Shown: positions 1 through 7,777 of the stretch, in pieces
Layout of the letters: the number at the start of each line of letters is the position of its first letter
How positions within the stretch are numbered: position 1 is the stretch's first letter
Origin: Streptomyces exfoliatus
Lineage (GTDB): Bacteria; Actinomycetota; Actinomycetes; Streptomycetales; Streptomycetaceae
DNA length: 64,000 nt
Assembly: GCF_000725545.1 (NCBI RefSeq)
Contig: NZ_JNZP01000021.1
Span: 1 to 64,000 of the forward strand
Reading direction: 5' to 3'
Translations under genes and position numbers: made by a program
The notes under the pieces: generated by a model
The model's input: the letters and a program-made list of their open reading frames with translations, nothing else
The model's database searches: none
Told to the model about the DNA's origin: nothing

Positions 1-117
1 TCCCACGCCCCCGGCCTCGGCGTCGAGCTGGACGTGGACGCGGCGGCCGAGTTCCCCCAGCAGCAGGCCCGGTTCGACCTGTGGGCCGAAGGCTGGGAGA
101 AGAGGCAGCCGAAGTGA
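1..117 (+). CDS. Enolase-superfamily sugar-acid dehydratase, C-terminal fragment
   Basis: Only the last 38 codons lie in the window; the gene begins upstream. The fragment carries a PGLGVELD stretch followed by a Pro/Gln-rich tail, which resembles the C-terminus of mandelate racemase / muconate lactonizing enzyme family acid-sugar dehydratases (fuconate, rhamnonate and galactonate dehydratases). The stop TGA (115-117) overlaps the GTG start of the next gene as GTGA, so the two are translationally coupled. A fuconate- or rhamnonate-type dehydratase would fit the GH95 gene nearby, but the fragment is too short to fix the substrate. Confidence 0.55.
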   Translation, partial: SHAPGLGVELDVDAAAEFPQQQARFDLWAEGWEKRQPK

Positions 118-1145
118 GCGCCGGTGCCACGGCCGTGAGCCGTGCCGTCCTCGTCGAACGGCCCGGCGCCCACCGGCTGATCGGGCGGGAGGTCCCCTCG
201 CCGGGCCCCGGCGAGGTCCGGGTCCGGGTCGCCGCCGCCGGGATCTGCATGAGCGACCGCGAGCTGTACGAGGGGCACCGCGCCCCTGAGTACGTCCGCT
301 ACCCGGTGGTCCCCGGCCACGAGTGGTCCGGCACCGTGGACGCGGTCGGCGCCGGGGTGGATCCCGCGCTCCTCGGCCGGCCGTGCGTCGCCGAGGGCTT
401 CCGGTCGTGCGGCCGGTGCGAGCGATGCCGGTACGGCGAGACCAGCCTGTGCACGGCCGGGTACGCCGAGACCGGCTTCACCGAACCGGGCGCGTTCGCC
501 GACCACCTGCTCGTACCGGCCAGGCTGTTGCACCCGCTGCCGGACGGGGTCGACCTCCGGGCCGCGGCCCTGCTCGAACCGGCCGCGGTCGTCGCGGCGG
601 CGGTGCGGGCCGGACGGCCGCGCCCCGGTGAGCGGATCGCCGTGGTGGGCGCCGGGACGCTCGGCCTGCTCGCCGTCCAGTGGCTCGCCGCCTCCTCCCC
701 CGGCGAGCTCGCCGTCGTGGACCCGCGCGCCCAGCGGGCGGACAAGGCCCTGGGGTTCGGCGCGAGCCGGACCCTCACCCCGCGCGAGGCGGACGGCGAG
801 GCCGGGCGCTTCGACCTCGTCGTGGAGACCGCGGGGGCGCCCCCCACGGCCGCCTCCTCCTGTCTGCTCGCCCGCCGGGGCGGCCGGGTCGTCCTCACCG
901 GCATGTTCACGGCGGGGGCCACCGGCATCGACCCCGTCCACCTGTCCGTCAGCCAGCTGGAGATCCGCAGCGTCTTCGGCGCCTCCTCCGCCGCCTGGGC
1001 CGACGCCGTCCGCGCCTTCTCGCTCGGCCTGCTCGACCCGGCTCCGCTCGTCACCCACGAATTCCCCCTCGAACGGTTCGGGGAGGCGCTCGCCCTGGTG
1101 GGCGGCGGCGACCCGGGCACGGGCAAGGTCCTCCTCCGCCCCTGA
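114..1145 (+). CDS. Zinc-dependent alcohol/polyol dehydrogenase (MDR superfamily)
   Basis: A 343-residue medium-chain dehydrogenase that would oxidise a sugar, polyol or keto-deoxy acid with NAD(P). The N-terminal GroES-like domain has the catalytic-zinc Cys in GICMSD and the GHE motif (PGHEWSG). The structural-zinc loop is complete (CGRCERCRYGETSLC). The Rossmann fold begins at GAGTLGLLAVQ. I chose the GTG at 114 because it overlaps the upstream stop as GTGA; an in-frame GTG at 81 lies inside the upstream gene, and a later GTG at 135 is also possible. With the preceding acid-sugar dehydratase it is probably part of a non-phosphorylating deoxysugar pathway; the substrate is not evident. Confidence 0.85.
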   Translation: MSAGATAVSRAVLVERPGAHRLIGREVPSPGPGEVRVRVAAAGICMSDRELYEGHRAPEYVRYPVVPGHEWSGTVDAVGAGVDPALLGRPCVAEGFRSCGRCERCRYGETSLCTAGYAETGFTEPGAFADHLLVPARLLHPLPDGVDLRAAALLEPAAVVAAAVRAGRPRPGERIAVVGAGTLGLLAVQWLAASSPGELAVVDPRAQRADKALGFGASRTLTPREADGEAGRFDLVVETAGAPPTAASSCLLARRGGRVVLTGMFTAGATGIDPVHLSVSQLEIRSVFGASSAAWADAVRAFSLGLLDPAPLVTHEFPLERFGEALALVGGGDPGTGKVLLRP

Positions 1146-1228
1146 GCCGGCCCCTTTCCCGCAGCCTCCAGACCTCAGCCCCCGGCCCAGCCCTCAACCC
1201 TCACCGCAGCCAACGCCAGAGGATCCCG

Positions 1229-2209
1229 ATGACCACGCGACCGGCCCCCCGCCGTCCCGGCGGCGACGCGCTCCGCCGTATCGGCCACCCCGTACCGGCG
1301 GACGACCCCGCCGACACCTCCCCGCACTCCTTCCCCGACGGCGGGCTGTGGCGCACCGAGATCCCCTCCGTCGAGAGTCCCGAGGCGCTCGCCGTCGTCC
1401 TCGCGGAGAGCGAACGCCTCGGCGTCCCCGTCCACCGCGTCAGCCAGGGCAGCGGCGTCTGGATGCTCACCGACGCCGAGATCGCCGAGATGGCGGGCGC
1501 GTGCGCCGAACGGGCCGTGGAACTCTGCCTGTTCACCGGTCCGCGCGGCACCTGGGACACCGGGGCCGCGACCCGTACCGACTCCGGCGGCGCGGGGCTG
1601 CGCGCCCGGGGCCAGGACGGGCTCGAGGGCTGCGTCGAGGACGCCCTGCGGGCGGTCGCCCTCGGTGTCCGGTGTCTGCTCGTCGCCGACGAGGGCGTGC
1701 TCTGGACCCTGCACCGGCTGCGCGAGGCCGGGACCCTGCCCGCCGACACGACGTTCAAGGTGTCCGCCCTGATCGGGCCGGTCAACCCGGCCGCGTACGC
1801 CGTCCACGAGCGGCTGGGAGCGGACTCCCTCAACGTGCCGTCCGACCTGACCCTCGCCCATCTCACCGAGATACGACGGGTCAGCCGGGCCCCGATGGAC
1901 CTGTACGTCGAGGCCCCCGACGACCTCGGCGGCTACGTCCGGATGTACGAGACGGCCGAGTTGATCCGGCGGGGCGCACCGCTGTACCTCAAGTTCGGGC
2001 TGAGCCGGTCGGCCGGCCTCTACCCCTACGGGGCGCATCTGCGGGAGCACGCGCTCGCCACCGCCCGGGAACGGGTCCGGCGCGGCCGGCTGGTCCTCGA
2101 CCTGCTCGCCCGGCACGGGGCGGACGGGGGGATGTCGCCGGTCGGCTCCCGGAACCCGGGCGAACTCCACCGTTTCGCCTCCGACGTCGAAGCGCTTCGA
2201 TCTTCCTGA
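1229..2209 (+). CDS. TIM-barrel-like protein with distant U32-peptidase resemblance, function unknown
   Basis: A soluble 326-residue protein without signal peptide or membrane segment. The repeated strand/helix pattern, for example CLLVADEG, FKVSALIGPVNP, LNVPSDLTL, DLYVEAPDDLGG and LYLKFGL, suggests a beta/alpha barrel distantly like the U32 peptidase group. I see no clear protease signature, and an enzyme of sugar-acid metabolism is at least as likely. It follows the dehydrogenase by 83 nt and precedes LacI regulator 1. The last codons contain the palindrome TCGAAGCGCTTCGA (2187-2200), so its 3' end doubles as an operator for the downstream regulator. Function is unassigned; the gene call is firm. 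Confidence 0.7.
   Translation: MTTRPAPRRPGGDALRRIGHPVPADDPADTSPHSFPDGGLWRTEIPSVESPEALAVVLAESERLGVPVHRVSQGSGVWMLTDAEIAEMAGACAERAVELCLFTGPRGTWDTGAATRTDSGGAGLRARGQDGLEGCVEDALRAVALGVRCLLVADEGVLWTLHRLREAGTLPADTTFKVSALIGPVNPAAYAVHERLGADSLNVPSDLTLAHLTEIRRVSRAPMDLYVEAPDDLGGYVRMYETAELIRRGAPLYLKFGLSRSAGLYPYGAHLREHALATARERVRRGRLVLDLLARHGADGGMSPVGSRNPGELHRFASDVEALRSS
2187..2200. promoter_or_regulatory. LacI-type operator TCGAAGCGCTTCGA
   Basis: A perfect 14-bp palindrome with the central CG typical of LacI/GalR-family operators. It overlaps the last codons of the TIM-barrel-like gene and lies about 160 bp upstream of the LacI start at 2357. The same sequence recurs at 9812-9825 and, extended to 16 bp, at 9631-9646, so autoregulation by LacI 1 or cross-regulation by LacI 2 is likely. 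Confidence 0.7.
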
Positions 2210-2282
2210 GTCATCTCCCTGGACAGGCCCACACGGCCGCGTTACCGTCTCGCTGAACCGTCCAAGAGATCGTCCGACGGTT

Positions 2283-2316
2283 TTCGACGGGTTTCGACAG
2301 CGTTCGACAGCTGTCG
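2283..2316. repeat. Three 10-bp-phased TTCGACRG repeats ending in a 12-bp palindrome
   Basis: TTCGACGG, TTCGACAG and TTCGACAG start at 2283, 2293 and 2303, exactly one helical turn apart. The last one runs into the perfect palindrome CGACAGCTGTCG (2305-2316). The block lies about 40 bp upstream of the LacI 1 start and is not of the GAAGCGCTTC type, so it may bind another regulator or form part of the promoter architecture. Confidence 0.5.
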
Positions 2317-2356
2317 GCACAGCGATTCATTTCAGTCACGGCCGCGGGGAGAGCGG

Positions 2357-3388
2357 ATGGTCACGCTTGCCGAGGTCGCCCGGCACGCCGGAGTGTCGGC
2401 CAGCACGGTGAGCTACGTCCTCAGCGGCAGACGGCCCATCTCGGACGCCACCCGGGAGCGGGTGCGGGCCAGCATCGAGCAGCTCGGCTACCAGCCCCAC
2501 GCAGGCGCCCGCGCGCTCGCCAGCAGCCGTTCGCGGATCATCGCGCTCATGGTGCCGCTGCGCACCGACATGTACGTGCCGGTGATGCTGGAGATCGCGG
2601 TCGCCGTCGCCACCACCGCCCGCGCCCACGGCTACGACGTCCTGCTCCTCACCGGAGAGGAGGGCCCCTCGGCGCTGCGCCGGGTCACCGGCAGCGGGCT
2701 CGCCGAGGCGGTGATCCTGATGGACATCCACCTCGACGACGAGCGGCTGCCGGTGCTGCGCGCGGCGGGCCCGCCCGCCGTCCTGGTCGGCACGCCCTCC
2801 GATCCCACGGGGCTGAACTGCGTCGACCTGGACTTCACGGCGGCCGGGGCGCTGTGCGTGGAGCACCTGGCGGGCCTGGGGCACCGGGAGATCGCGGTGA
2901 TCGGCGAGGCCCCCGGTGTCTACGCGCGGCACACCGGCTTCGCCGAGCGGACCCTGCGCGGGCTGCGCGACCGGGCCGCCGAGCTCGGCGTCCGTCTGCT
3001 GCACCGGCCGTGCGAGGGCGGCCACGACGCCGTGGCGGGAGTGCTGGCCCGGATCTTCGACGAGCGGCCGGACGTGAGCGCCTTCGTCGTGCAGAACGAG
3101 ACGGCCGTCGAGCCGCTGCTCGCGCTGCTGCGGCGCACCGGCAGGGCCGTGCCGGAGGACGTGTCGGTGATCGCGGTCTGTCCCGACCAGATCGCCACCC
3201 AGGCCTCGGTGGCGGTCAGCTCGGTGGCGATCCCTGCCCAGGAACTGGGCCGCAGGGCGGTGGAGCGGCTCGTCGCGCGCCTGGCCCGGCCGGACGGGAC
3301 GGACGCCGAGGGGGTCGAACTCCTCGTACCCGAGCTGACCGTACGGGACAGCTCGGGCCCGCCGCCACGGCGCGGTCCCGGCGACTGA
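2357..3388 (+). CDS. LacI-family transcriptional regulator 1
   Basis: A 343-residue repressor. The N-terminal helix-turn-helix is MVTLAEVARHAGVSASTV, followed by the hinge helix region GARALASSR and a periplasmic-binding-protein-like sugar-sensing domain to about residue 330. A GGGGAG ribosome site stands 7 nt before the ATG. It is a close paralog of the regulator at 34587-35666; the recognition-helix stretch VSASTVSYVLSG is identical in both, so they probably recognise related operators. Candidate targets are the palindromes at 2187, 9631 and 9812 around the GH95 importer operon and the GH3 gene. The effector is presumably a sugar released by these hydrolases, but this is inference. Confidence 0.9.
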   Translation: MVTLAEVARHAGVSASTVSYVLSGRRPISDATRERVRASIEQLGYQPHAGARALASSRSRIIALMVPLRTDMYVPVMLEIAVAVATTARAHGYDVLLLTGEEGPSALRRVTGSGLAEAVILMDIHLDDERLPVLRAAGPPAVLVGTPSDPTGLNCVDLDFTAAGALCVEHLAGLGHREIAVIGEAPGVYARHTGFAERTLRGLRDRAAELGVRLLHRPCEGGHDAVAGVLARIFDERPDVSAFVVQNETAVEPLLALLRRTGRAVPEDVSVIAVCPDQIATQASVAVSSVAIPAQELGRRAVERLVARLARPDGTDAEGVELLVPELTVRDSSGPPPRRGPGD

Positions 3389-3470
3389 CGGTCCGGGTCT
3401 GCGAGGTCCGCACGAGCGGGCCCCGAGGCCGCCCGGTCCACGGGTCCGCGGAACCCGTCGGGCCCCGGGT

Positions 3471-5672
3471 TCAGGAGCCGACGGTCCGCTCCTCGCCCGC
3501 GCGCAGGAGCAGCCGGGCCGCCCCCGCCGGGGTCCTGAGGTCGATCTCCGCGTCCCGGTCGGGGTGGAGGACCGCGTGGTACTCCCCCGGTGACCAGGTC
3601 AGGTCCACCCGGGCGCCGAACCGGGTCCGTACGCCCGTGAGGCGGCCGCGCGGGCACCGGGCGGGCGGTGCGGGCAGCAGGACCAGGCGTCCGGGCGTCG
3701 ACTGCACGAGGGCCTCGATCAGGAGCGCCGGCAGGGCGTGGGCGGCGTCGGCGTTGTAGACGTCGCGCCCCGGGTAGTGCGCGCTCATGAGGGAGTCATG
3801 GAAGTAGTCGCCGGTGAGGACGCGCGCGAGCGCCTCCTCGGTGCGCGCGGCCTCCCGCAGGCGGGCGGCGATCAGCCCGTGGTGGAGGTGTCCGTGGGCC
3901 GACTCGTTCTCGCTTCCTCGGAGTTCGAGGGCGCGCCGGGCGGCCTCGGCGAGGGCGGGGGTGTCGTACGGGTTGATCTCGTCCAGCGGCCAGACGGGGT
4001 AGAGGTGGCTGAGGTGCCGGTGGTCGTACCGGTCGCCGAGGCCGGGCCAGGCCCATTCGGCCACCGCGCCCTCGTCGTTGATCCGGTACTCGGGGAGCCG
4101 GTCGGCGAGCGCCCGCAGCCGGCCCGCGTCCTCCGCCGCCGCCCGGTCCGCGGCGGCGCGCAGGGCGTGCCGGGCGGCGGCGATGTCCATCGTGGCGTTC
4201 ACCGCGCCCCAGCTCCCGCCGCGCGGCCGGTTCTCCGGTGAGTAGGAGGGGACGACGACGATCCGCCCGTCGGGACCGGCGCGGCTGAGGAAGTCCTCGT
4301 AGAAGAGGGCGAGTTCGGCGAGTGCGGCCGTGGTCCTCGGGTCCTGCCGTCCGTTCGCCTCGTCGTCGTCGAGGAGGGGTTTGAGCAGCCAGTCGGCGCC
4401 TGCCGTCCACAGGTGGAGGGGGTACTCGCGGCTGAAGTGGTACGTGTGCCCCGAGGCGCCGTCCGTGTGGGAGGGGGCGACGATGCCACGGGCGCCGAAG
4501 ATCACCCGGGCGTTGTCCCGCCAGTCGTCCGACTGGCCGTGGACCAGGTCGGCGTGAGCCCGCGTCACCTCGGGCAGGTCGGCGGCGACGGCGGACGCGG
4601 TCTGGAGGTTGAGGTTGGCGTTGGTGGTGAACGCCCCCGACCAGGCCGTGTCCCAGTCCCCCGTCCAGAGCCCGGTGAGCCGGGGCGGCAGGACGCCGGA
4701 GGAGGAGAGCAGGTGGTAGCGGCCCGCGGCGAACAGGCGTTCCAGGAGTGCGGGGCTTCCGGGGCGGCGCAGGAGCGTCGAGCCGGGGAGCGCCCGTTCG
4801 GCGTCGTCCGCGCCGAGGTCGAGGGTGACGCGCCGGTAGGCGGCGCCGTGCAGGGCGGTGTGGCGGGAGAGCAGCCGGGCGTGGAGGGCGTCGAGATCCC
4901 CGGAGGGCGCGTCTTCGGCCAACGCCCGCAGGGCCCGCGTCTCCCGGTTCGTGTCGATGCCTCCCTCGTGGCGGCGCACCCGGGTGAGGAGCAGCAGCCG
5001 GCCCGCGCCCTGGACGCGGATGCCGGAGGCGGTGACCGTGGTGCGTCCGGCGTCGGTGAGCAGGAGGGTGAGGCCGGTGTAGCCGAGCGGGCTGTCCGGG
5101 TAGCGGGCCCGCAGGGTGAGGACGGTCTCCCGCCGGGCGGTGGCGACGCCGTGGCCGGCGCCGAGTCCGGTGGGGACGCCGGGCAGCCGGTGGTCGAGGT
5201 CGATCTCGACGACGGGTCCCGGGGCGGTGACGTACTGGACGACGACGTCGTCGGCGCGGGAGACGAAGACCTCGCTGCGCCGCTCCCCGGACTGCCCGGC
5301 GATCACCCCGGTGGTGAAGTCCACGGACCGGCGGACCGGCTGGTCCGGGGCTCCGGGCTCGCGCCTGATCCGGGTCGCGAACCCGGGGTGGAAGGGCTGG
5401 ACCCAGCGCAGCGGCCGGCCGTCCGTGAACCGCTCGGCCGCCGTCGTGTCTCCGGCCAGCAGGGCGTCCTGGAGGGCGGGGAGCACGGCGGCGAGCCGGG
5501 GCGGGGCGGTGTCGGCGGGCGGGTTGTTCGGCCGTACGAGGGTGTGGTGGGTGACGATGACCCGGTCGTCCCCGGGGTCGCCGGGGACCAGGGCGCCGTG
5601 CCGGCCGTTCCCGGCGAGGAAGGCGTCCTCCCAGCGGGTGGCGGGCGCGGGTTCCCACGTGCCGTGGATCAC
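3471..5672 (-). CDS. GH95-type glycosidase (alpha-L-fucosidase / alpha-L-galactosidase)
   Basis: A 733-residue enzyme without signal peptide, so it acts on imported oligosaccharides. The N-terminal beta-sandwich starts with the family-typical sequence RWEDAFLAGNGRHGAL; the (alpha/alpha)6 barrel carries TNANLNLQ, HRHLSHLYPVWPLDEINPYD and the C-terminal QSTPGRLVLLPAPP element characteristic of GH95. Several consensus positions differ (NLNLQTAS rather than the usual NINLQMNYW-like text), suggesting a divergent clade and perhaps alpha-L-galactosidase specificity. The GTG start overlaps the stop of a 33-codon frame. It is the distal gene of the importer operon on the same strand. Family confidence is good; specificity is open. 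Confidence 0.8.
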   Translation of the reverse strand: MIHGTWEPAPATRWEDAFLAGNGRHGALVPGDPGDDRVIVTHHTLVRPNNPPADTAPPRLAAVLPALQDALLAGDTTAAERFTDGRPLRWVQPFHPGFATRIRREPGAPDQPVRRSVDFTTGVIAGQSGERRSEVFVSRADDVVVQYVTAPGPVVEIDLDHRLPGVPTGLGAGHGVATARRETVLTLRARYPDSPLGYTGLTLLLTDAGRTTVTASGIRVQGAGRLLLLTRVRRHEGGIDTNRETRALRALAEDAPSGDLDALHARLLSRHTALHGAAYRRVTLDLGADDAERALPGSTLLRRPGSPALLERLFAAGRYHLLSSSGVLPPRLTGLWTGDWDTAWSGAFTTNANLNLQTASAVAADLPEVTRAHADLVHGQSDDWRDNARVIFGARGIVAPSHTDGASGHTYHFSREYPLHLWTAGADWLLKPLLDDDEANGRQDPRTTAALAELALFYEDFLSRAGPDGRIVVVPSYSPENRPRGGSWGAVNATMDIAAARHALRAAADRAAAEDAGRLRALADRLPEYRINDEGAVAEWAWPGLGDRYDHRHLSHLYPVWPLDEINPYDTPALAEAARRALELRGSENESAHGHLHHGLIAARLREAARTEEALARVLTGDYFHDSLMSAHYPGRDVYNADAAHALPALLIEALVQSTPGRLVLLPAPPARCPRGRLTGVRTRFGARVDLTWSPGEYHAVLHPDRDAEIDLRTPAGAARLLLRAGEERTVGS

Positions 5673-5770
5673 GCGCGCTCCTCCGGCGTCGTGGCGGCGC
5701 GTCCCTGTGAACGGTTCGTGGTGTCGGCCGGGCGGCCGGTCGGCCGGGTCGGGTCGTCGAGGCTCGGCAT
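5669..5770 (-). CDS. Possible 33-residue leader peptide before GH95
   Basis: A short frame (MPSLDDPTRPTGR, ending TTPEERA) with a GGAGAG ribosome site 7 nt before its ATG and a stop that overlaps the GH95 start as GTGA. It begins 38 nt after the permease stop. Composition is polar with no transmembrane segment. It may exist only to couple translation from the importer genes into GH95. The alternative is that it is untranslated spacer; the well-placed ribosome site and exact overlap are the only support. Confidence 0.4.
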   Translation of the reverse strand: MPSLDDPTRPTGRPADTTNRSQGRAATTPEERA

Positions 5771-5808
5771 CGGACTCTCCGGTAGGGGGTTCGGTGACAC
5801 GGGTGGGT

Positions 5809-6744
5809 TCAGCCCTTGACGGCGCCGGTGAGCATGCCCTTCTTGAAGTGCTTCTGGACGAAGGGCGAGAGGACGGCGACGGGCAGCAGGGCGAGGACCA
5901 TGACGGCCATCTGGACGGCGAGCCCGGAGAGGTTCCCCGCCCGGACGGCCTGGCCGAGGCCGACGGGGATCTCCTGTTTCTGGGCGAGCTGGATGAGGAC
6001 GTTCTGCAGCGGCATCATGTTCTGGTCGCTGAGGTAGATGGAGGCGTTGAACCAGGCGCTCCAGTAGCCGACCGCGTAGAAGAGGGTGATGACGGCGATC
6101 ACCGCGCGGGAGAGCGGCATCACGATCTGCCAGAGGATCCGCAGGTCCCCGGCGCCGTCGATGCGCGCGCTGTCGACGAGTTCCTGCGAGACGTTCATGA
6201 AGAAGCCGCGCAGGACGAGGATGTTGAAGACGCTGACGGCGCTGGGGAGGATCAGCGCGAGATAGCTGTCGGTGAGGCCGAGGGTCTGCACCAGGAGGTA
6301 CGTGGGGATCAGGCCGGCGCCGAAGAACATGGTGGCCATCAGAGTGAGCAGGATGAAGCGGTGACCGACCGAGCCGGGCCGGGAGAGACCGTACGCGCCG
6401 AGGATCGACACGGCCATGGAGAAGAGGGTGCCGGTCACGGTGACGAGGACGCTGACGACGGCGGCGCGGGTCACCTGGCCGCCGCTGAGGAGCTCCTGGT
6501 AGGCGATGAAGGTGATGTCCCTCGGGACGACGACGAGACCACCGGTCTCCGTGATCGTCTTCTTGGACGAGAGGCTGGTGACCACCACGATCCACAGCGG
6601 GACGAGGACCGCGAGGCAGGCGAGGACGAGGACCGCGCCCTTGGCGGCGAGTCCGGTCCTGCCGGGCGGTTCCTCCCACACGGGCCGGGCGGGCGCCGCC
6701 CACCACGAGGCGGGGCGCGGGGCCGTTTCCGTCGCGCGGGTCAC
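5809..6744 (-). CDS. Carbohydrate ABC transporter permease, YtcP/LplC type
   Basis: A 311-residue inner-membrane subunit with six predicted helices and the EAA-loop region (SARIDGAGDLRILWQIVMPL) that contacts the ATPase. It ends in the LTGAVKG signature seen in this MalG-like group. The GTG start overlaps the stop of the upstream permease by 4 nt (GTGA). With the LplA/YtcQ-like binding protein and the LplB-like permease it makes an importer class used elsewhere for rhamnogalacturonan or other oligosaccharides. No ATPase gene is present, as usual for Streptomyces sugar importers that share MsiK. Confidence 0.92.
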   Translation of the reverse strand: MTRATETAPRPASWWAAPARPVWEEPPGRTGLAAKGAVLVLACLAVLVPLWIVVVTSLSSKKTITETGGLVVVPRDITFIAYQELLSGGQVTRAAVVSVLVTVTGTLFSMAVSILGAYGLSRPGSVGHRFILLTLMATMFFGAGLIPTYLLVQTLGLTDSYLALILPSAVSVFNILVLRGFFMNVSQELVDSARIDGAGDLRILWQIVMPLSRAVIAVITLFYAVGYWSAWFNASIYLSDQNMMPLQNVLIQLAQKQEIPVGLGQAVRAGNLSGLAVQMAVMVLALLPVAVLSPFVQKHFKKGMLTGAVKG

Positions 6745-7775
6745 TTCCGGTACACCCCCTGCTCGCCCATGAGGTGGGCGATCTTGTTCGCGGAGAGGAC
6801 CAGCACCAGGCCGACGACTCCCTTGACCAGTCCGGCTGCGGCCGCGTAGCTGAAGTCCTGGCTGCGCAGGCCGGTCCACCACACGAAGGTGTCGAGGACC
6901 TCGGCCGCGCCGGGTCCGACCGCGTCGCGCTGGAGCAGCAGTTGTTCGAACCCGACGGTGAGCGCGTCGCCGACCCGGAGGACGAGCAGCAGCGCGATGA
7001 CGGGCCGCAGTGCGGGCAGGGTGACGTGCCACATGCGGCGCCAGCGGTTCGCCCCGTCCATGGCGGCGGCCTCGTACAGGTCCTGGTTGACGGCGGCGAG
7101 CGCGGCGAGGAAGACGATGACGCCCCAGCCGGCGTCCTTCCAGATGCCCTCGGCGGTGACGAGGAACTTGAAGATCTCCGGGTCGGTCATGAGGTCGAAG
7201 CCCTCGTGGCCGTGCTGCCGGAGGGTCTGCGCGATGATGCCGGCGCCGCCGAGGATCTGCTGGAAGACCGTGATGACGAGCACCCAGGAGAAGAAGTGCG
7301 GCAGGTAGAGGACGGCCTGGACGAACGCCCTGACCCGGGGCCGCAGCACGCTGTTGACGAGCAGGGCGAGCGCGATGGGCACCGGGAAGAAGAGGACGAG
7401 CTGGAGGAGGAAGAGGACCAGGGTGTTCTCGACGGCGTGCCAGAACCCCGGGTCGGAGAAGACCCGTTCGAACTGGGCGAGTCCGACCCAGGGGCTCTGG
7501 AAGATGGCGGTGATGCCGTTGGTCGAGACGTACGGGTCGTAGTCCTGGAAGGCGACCACGTTCCCGAGGATCGGGACGTAGTTGAAGACGACGACGAGGG
7601 CGAGTACCGGGGCGGTCATGAGGAGGAGCATCCGGTCGCGCCGGAGCCGCCGGCCGAGCGGGACGCGCCCGTCCGTACGGCTCCGGTGCCGGTCCCGGCG
7701 GCGGTCGCCGCGCGGGGGCCGGCCGGTGGCGGCCCGCGCGGGCGGGTCCGCCTTCTGCGTGTCGAGCGTGCTCAC
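6741..7775 (-). CDS. Carbohydrate ABC transporter permease, LplB/YteP type
   Basis: A 344-residue inner-membrane subunit. A basic N-terminal tail of about 50 residues precedes the first helix (MLLLMTAPVLALVVVFNYVPI). The EAA loop is EAAAMDGANRWRRMWHVTLP. The GTG start follows the binding-protein stop by 2 nt and its stop overlaps the next permease, so all three are one translationally coupled unit. It pairs with the YtcP-like permease; the importer probably delivers the substrate of the GH95 and GH3 enzymes. Confidence 0.92.
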   Translation of the reverse strand: MSTLDTQKADPPARAATGRPPRGDRRRDRHRSRTDGRVPLGRRLRRDRMLLLMTAPVLALVVVFNYVPILGNVVAFQDYDPYVSTNGITAIFQSPWVGLAQFERVFSDPGFWHAVENTLVLFLLQLVLFFPVPIALALLVNSVLRPRVRAFVQAVLYLPHFFSWVLVITVFQQILGGAGIIAQTLRQHGHEGFDLMTDPEIFKFLVTAEGIWKDAGWGVIVFLAALAAVNQDLYEAAAMDGANRWRRMWHVTLPALRPVIALLLVLRVGDALTVGFEQLLLQRDAVGPGAAEVLDTFVWWTGLRSQDFSYAAAAGLVKGVVGLVLVLSANKIAHLMGEQGVYRK

Positions 7776-7777
7776 GG

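Noticed and set aside
3389..3470. Terminator between LacI 1 and GH95
   Set aside because: ACGGG/CCCGT and GGGCCC segments could pair, but the inner stem has no loop and the outer pairing is not unique, so I do not call it.
5847..5856. GAAGTGCTTC near-palindrome at the permease 3' end
   Set aside because: Inside conserved coding text (QKHFKKG) and not symmetric at the centre.
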